From: Balneola sp. MJW-20
Lineage (GTDB): Bacteria; Bacteroidota; Rhodothermia; Balneolales; Balneolaceae
Direction: 5' to 3'
DNA: 64,000 nt
NCBI RefSeq assembly: GCF_040811775.1
Contig: NZ_JBFNXW010000002.1
Location: 351,428 to 415,427, forward strand
This document shows, piece by piece, positions 63,601 to 64,000 of the stretch. The notes under the pieces are model-generated. The model did no database searches, was not told the DNA's origin, and worked only from the letters and a program-made list of their open reading frames with translations. Position numbers and translations under genes: made by a program. Position 1 is the first letter of the stretch. Every line of letters starts with the position of its first letter.

Positions 63601-63836
63601 CTGCATATTGATTCCTGTGTAATACCAGCTTCTATTAACGTACTGGGAAAATTGATCTCCCCAATAAGATCTTTTTTACATAGTGAAGGGAGGGTTGAGG
63701 TATATGCCCATACATATTCAGCTGCAGAGATATCATTCTCGATCTTCTCTTCGTATATGCTGACTCTCTCAAGAGCTGCATTACTGAGCTGATTCTGAAA
63801 TAACAGACTGAATAACAGACTTAAAAATAGACCCAT
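60624..63836 (-). CDS. Secreted TPR-CHAT putative caspase-like protease with C-terminal anchor
   Basis: The 1070-residue protein has a signal peptide (about 1-20), many TPR-like helical repeats (about 200-560), a coiled region (about 600-680), then a CHAT (caspase HetF-associated) domain. The catalytic dyad is intact: H897 in HVATHSE and C949 in LNSCSSGSG. A transmembrane helix at about 1047-1063 and a basic tail end the chain, so the protease faces the periplasm. CHAT proteases act in defence or regulated proteolysis and often need a partner to activate them; the membrane TPR protein across the gap may be related. A partial gene follows upstream (63927). Confidence 0.92.
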   Translation of the reverse strand: MGLFLSLLFSLLFQNQLSNAALERVSIYEEKIENDISAAEYVWAYTSTLPSLCKKDLIGEINFPSTLIEAGITQESICSSTFSVADLYYTLAEQTNTFEYHILYLSAESDEIKRRSHLKDILEAGNFNSERLTLFRSLRDNQVFTSLTLPFDSDPFIHSAFFRSDHYKNLYPLNYYENSLSNWESIYNNDDKLVGLKKEIMAANIITASYNKEDFTPAIMVYKDFLNNEHYPLSDYTLRLFIATNYILGITGRYSQSLDLIRNHAIPLANYLGNEEYMDDTRFRLAENLLQLGKYDESNRYYTQLERDSSEYVDKTVLYTNIGVNYNRLGNNNLYLEYLLKALSTADMSNEDGPDESLDVFFIYYNLIFYYTNRDDFDTALKYSNEASDLADRLNNDEVRANLDLLMCNYYWDKKRDHISALEKCRAAENTLGGAEYYDTYIDVLQEKAEILQKNDQLDAAETDYKLVRSLANQASDNITYIEALIDLTEIELLRNNLGQALIYLDEIRAYNDVELDFNTLVEKLNAEANYLYKTGKDRLALSMIQSFIDQVINRIQYNSDSQTGFRVLRDQYVELFNLNLTLLLTTDQKQKALIFLDKIKTLNDVILFNSPLVKAKQLDEEELYAEQQLSKQIESLRRSYLTAEESQKIRLKTQIDRLSAQRELILSKVNSGEQIKSLPAFWAIQRRIPAGTKMIHFTEVGDQLYKSTLDKESVDIEVIDGESTGIFALIDKTADDLSSGATNLNDLYELSERLGIDNISSETDKLIIIPDNHLYRIPMDILPVQKPRSAISYGSAHYLIEDHEIEFYTSLSEFVYNQRRTNRSFTEDISIFAIDKFDGFANSNLPTLPYTIIEADWIRLVLDSFSNKKIYIRENATVESFKREIAQSRVVHVATHSEVSEEDPLFSTIYLNASSAEDNGAIAKEQALYAYELFNTQLNTELIVLNSCSSGSGKYMQGTGIMGITRALRYAGARSLALNLWSVNDHKAADLSKEFYSYIDKGMDKSTAMRNAKLSLLRSGSADPHYWGAYMLIGNPTPVNSNSNQYILLFGLFAAVVMTTGYAVRKQQD

Positions 63837-63926
63837 CTCTGATGATTAATTCATTGCCGTAGACTAATAGTAAGCATCAGAAATGAAAGAAGGTAATCTG
63901 GTTTTTTAAGCTGGAATAGGAACTTA

Positions 63927-64000
63927 TCAGAGGTCCGGCTTTTTGATGATCGGCTTGGAATCCACGCCGCCGCCAAACAGAGCGCGATCAGCAGTTTTAA
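63927..64000 (-). CDS. C-terminal end of an unidentified gene (cut by window edge)
   Basis: The last 23 codons before a TGA at 63927-63929 read as DRALFGGGVDSKPIIKKPDL at the end, with a coding-like composition and no stops, 90 nt upstream of the CHAT gene on the same strand. Too little is visible to name a family; it may be the first gene of the CHAT operon. Confidence 0.4.
   Translation of the reverse strand, partial: KTADRALFGGGVDSKPIIKKPDL

Overview
The window looks like a chromosomal segment from a Balneolales-type bacterium (Balneolota/Rhodothermota, near Bacteroidota). This is inferred from sequence style, not from a database match. DNA is moderate in GC. Several promoters fit the Bacteroidota pattern TTG-N20-TAnnTTTG, yet some genes also carry clear Shine-Dalgarno sequences (AGGAGG before 3861, AGGAG before 33354 and before the DUF302 gene). 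The gene families (short histone H1-like protein, DUF3127, EttA, TPR-CHAT protein, CrtZ, many secreted lipoproteins) fit that group. Most of the window is ordinary core genome with short operons on both strands. One tRNA (Met, CAU) is present. There are no insertion sequences, prophage genes or CRISPR arrays.

Region by region. 1-7450: a ZIP metal transporter (cut by the window edge) coupled to lgt, pcm, a DUF368 lipid-carrier translocase, a tandem universal stress protein, a LolA-like secreted protein, tRNA-Met, a SnoaL-like lipoprotein and a BCAM0308-type zinc-ribbon protein. 7672-12488: an orphan GAF histidine kinase, then a compact four-gene cassette of hipB, hipA, an amidoligase and a class-I glutamine amidotransferase, behind a promoter region with repeated GTATAA/TTATAC inverted repeats. 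12480-18006: thioredoxin, a secreted EEP phosphohydrolase, DUF1643, DUF3127, a YgjP-like metallopeptidase, a serine hydrolase and a carboxypeptidase-regulatory-like protein. 17770-25355: a six-gene operon (DUF302, TolC, adaptor, RND pump, P-II-like protein, DUF2892) divergent from a GntR/UTRA regulator; one inverted repeat supplies the -33 boxes of both promoters.

25468-36337: beta-barrel protein, EttA, a PAS/HisKA_2 kinase, a lipoprotein, a CoA-transferase, an Atg22-like MFS transporter, a 58-residue histone H1-like protein, a YdbS/YdbT-like PH-domain pair and a second ZIP transporter with a 24-bp near-perfect palindrome upstream. 36476-43436: an unknown protein, two tandem secreted beta-propeller proteins (one with a Met/His-rich loop) and gcvP. 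43512-52490: aldo/keto reductase, OsmC, DinB, a persulfide-dioxygenase/rhodanese fusion, tag, then ppc-ilvE-crcB. 52487-64000: umuD-umuC-hydroxyacid dehydrogenase, crtZ, a second DinB protein, an HD hydrolase overlapping a GH3 enzyme, a TlpA-like lipoprotein, a membrane TPR protein and a 1070-residue TPR-CHAT putative protease.

Most unusual points: (1) the hipBA-amidoligase-amidotransferase cassette, whose genes overlap or abut as if one system; (2) a UmuD homologue with Glu in place of the catalytic Ser; (3) the symmetrical divergent operator of the GntR/RND locus; (4) the 24-bp palindrome beside the second ZIP gene; (5) the Met/His-rich loop in a secreted propeller.
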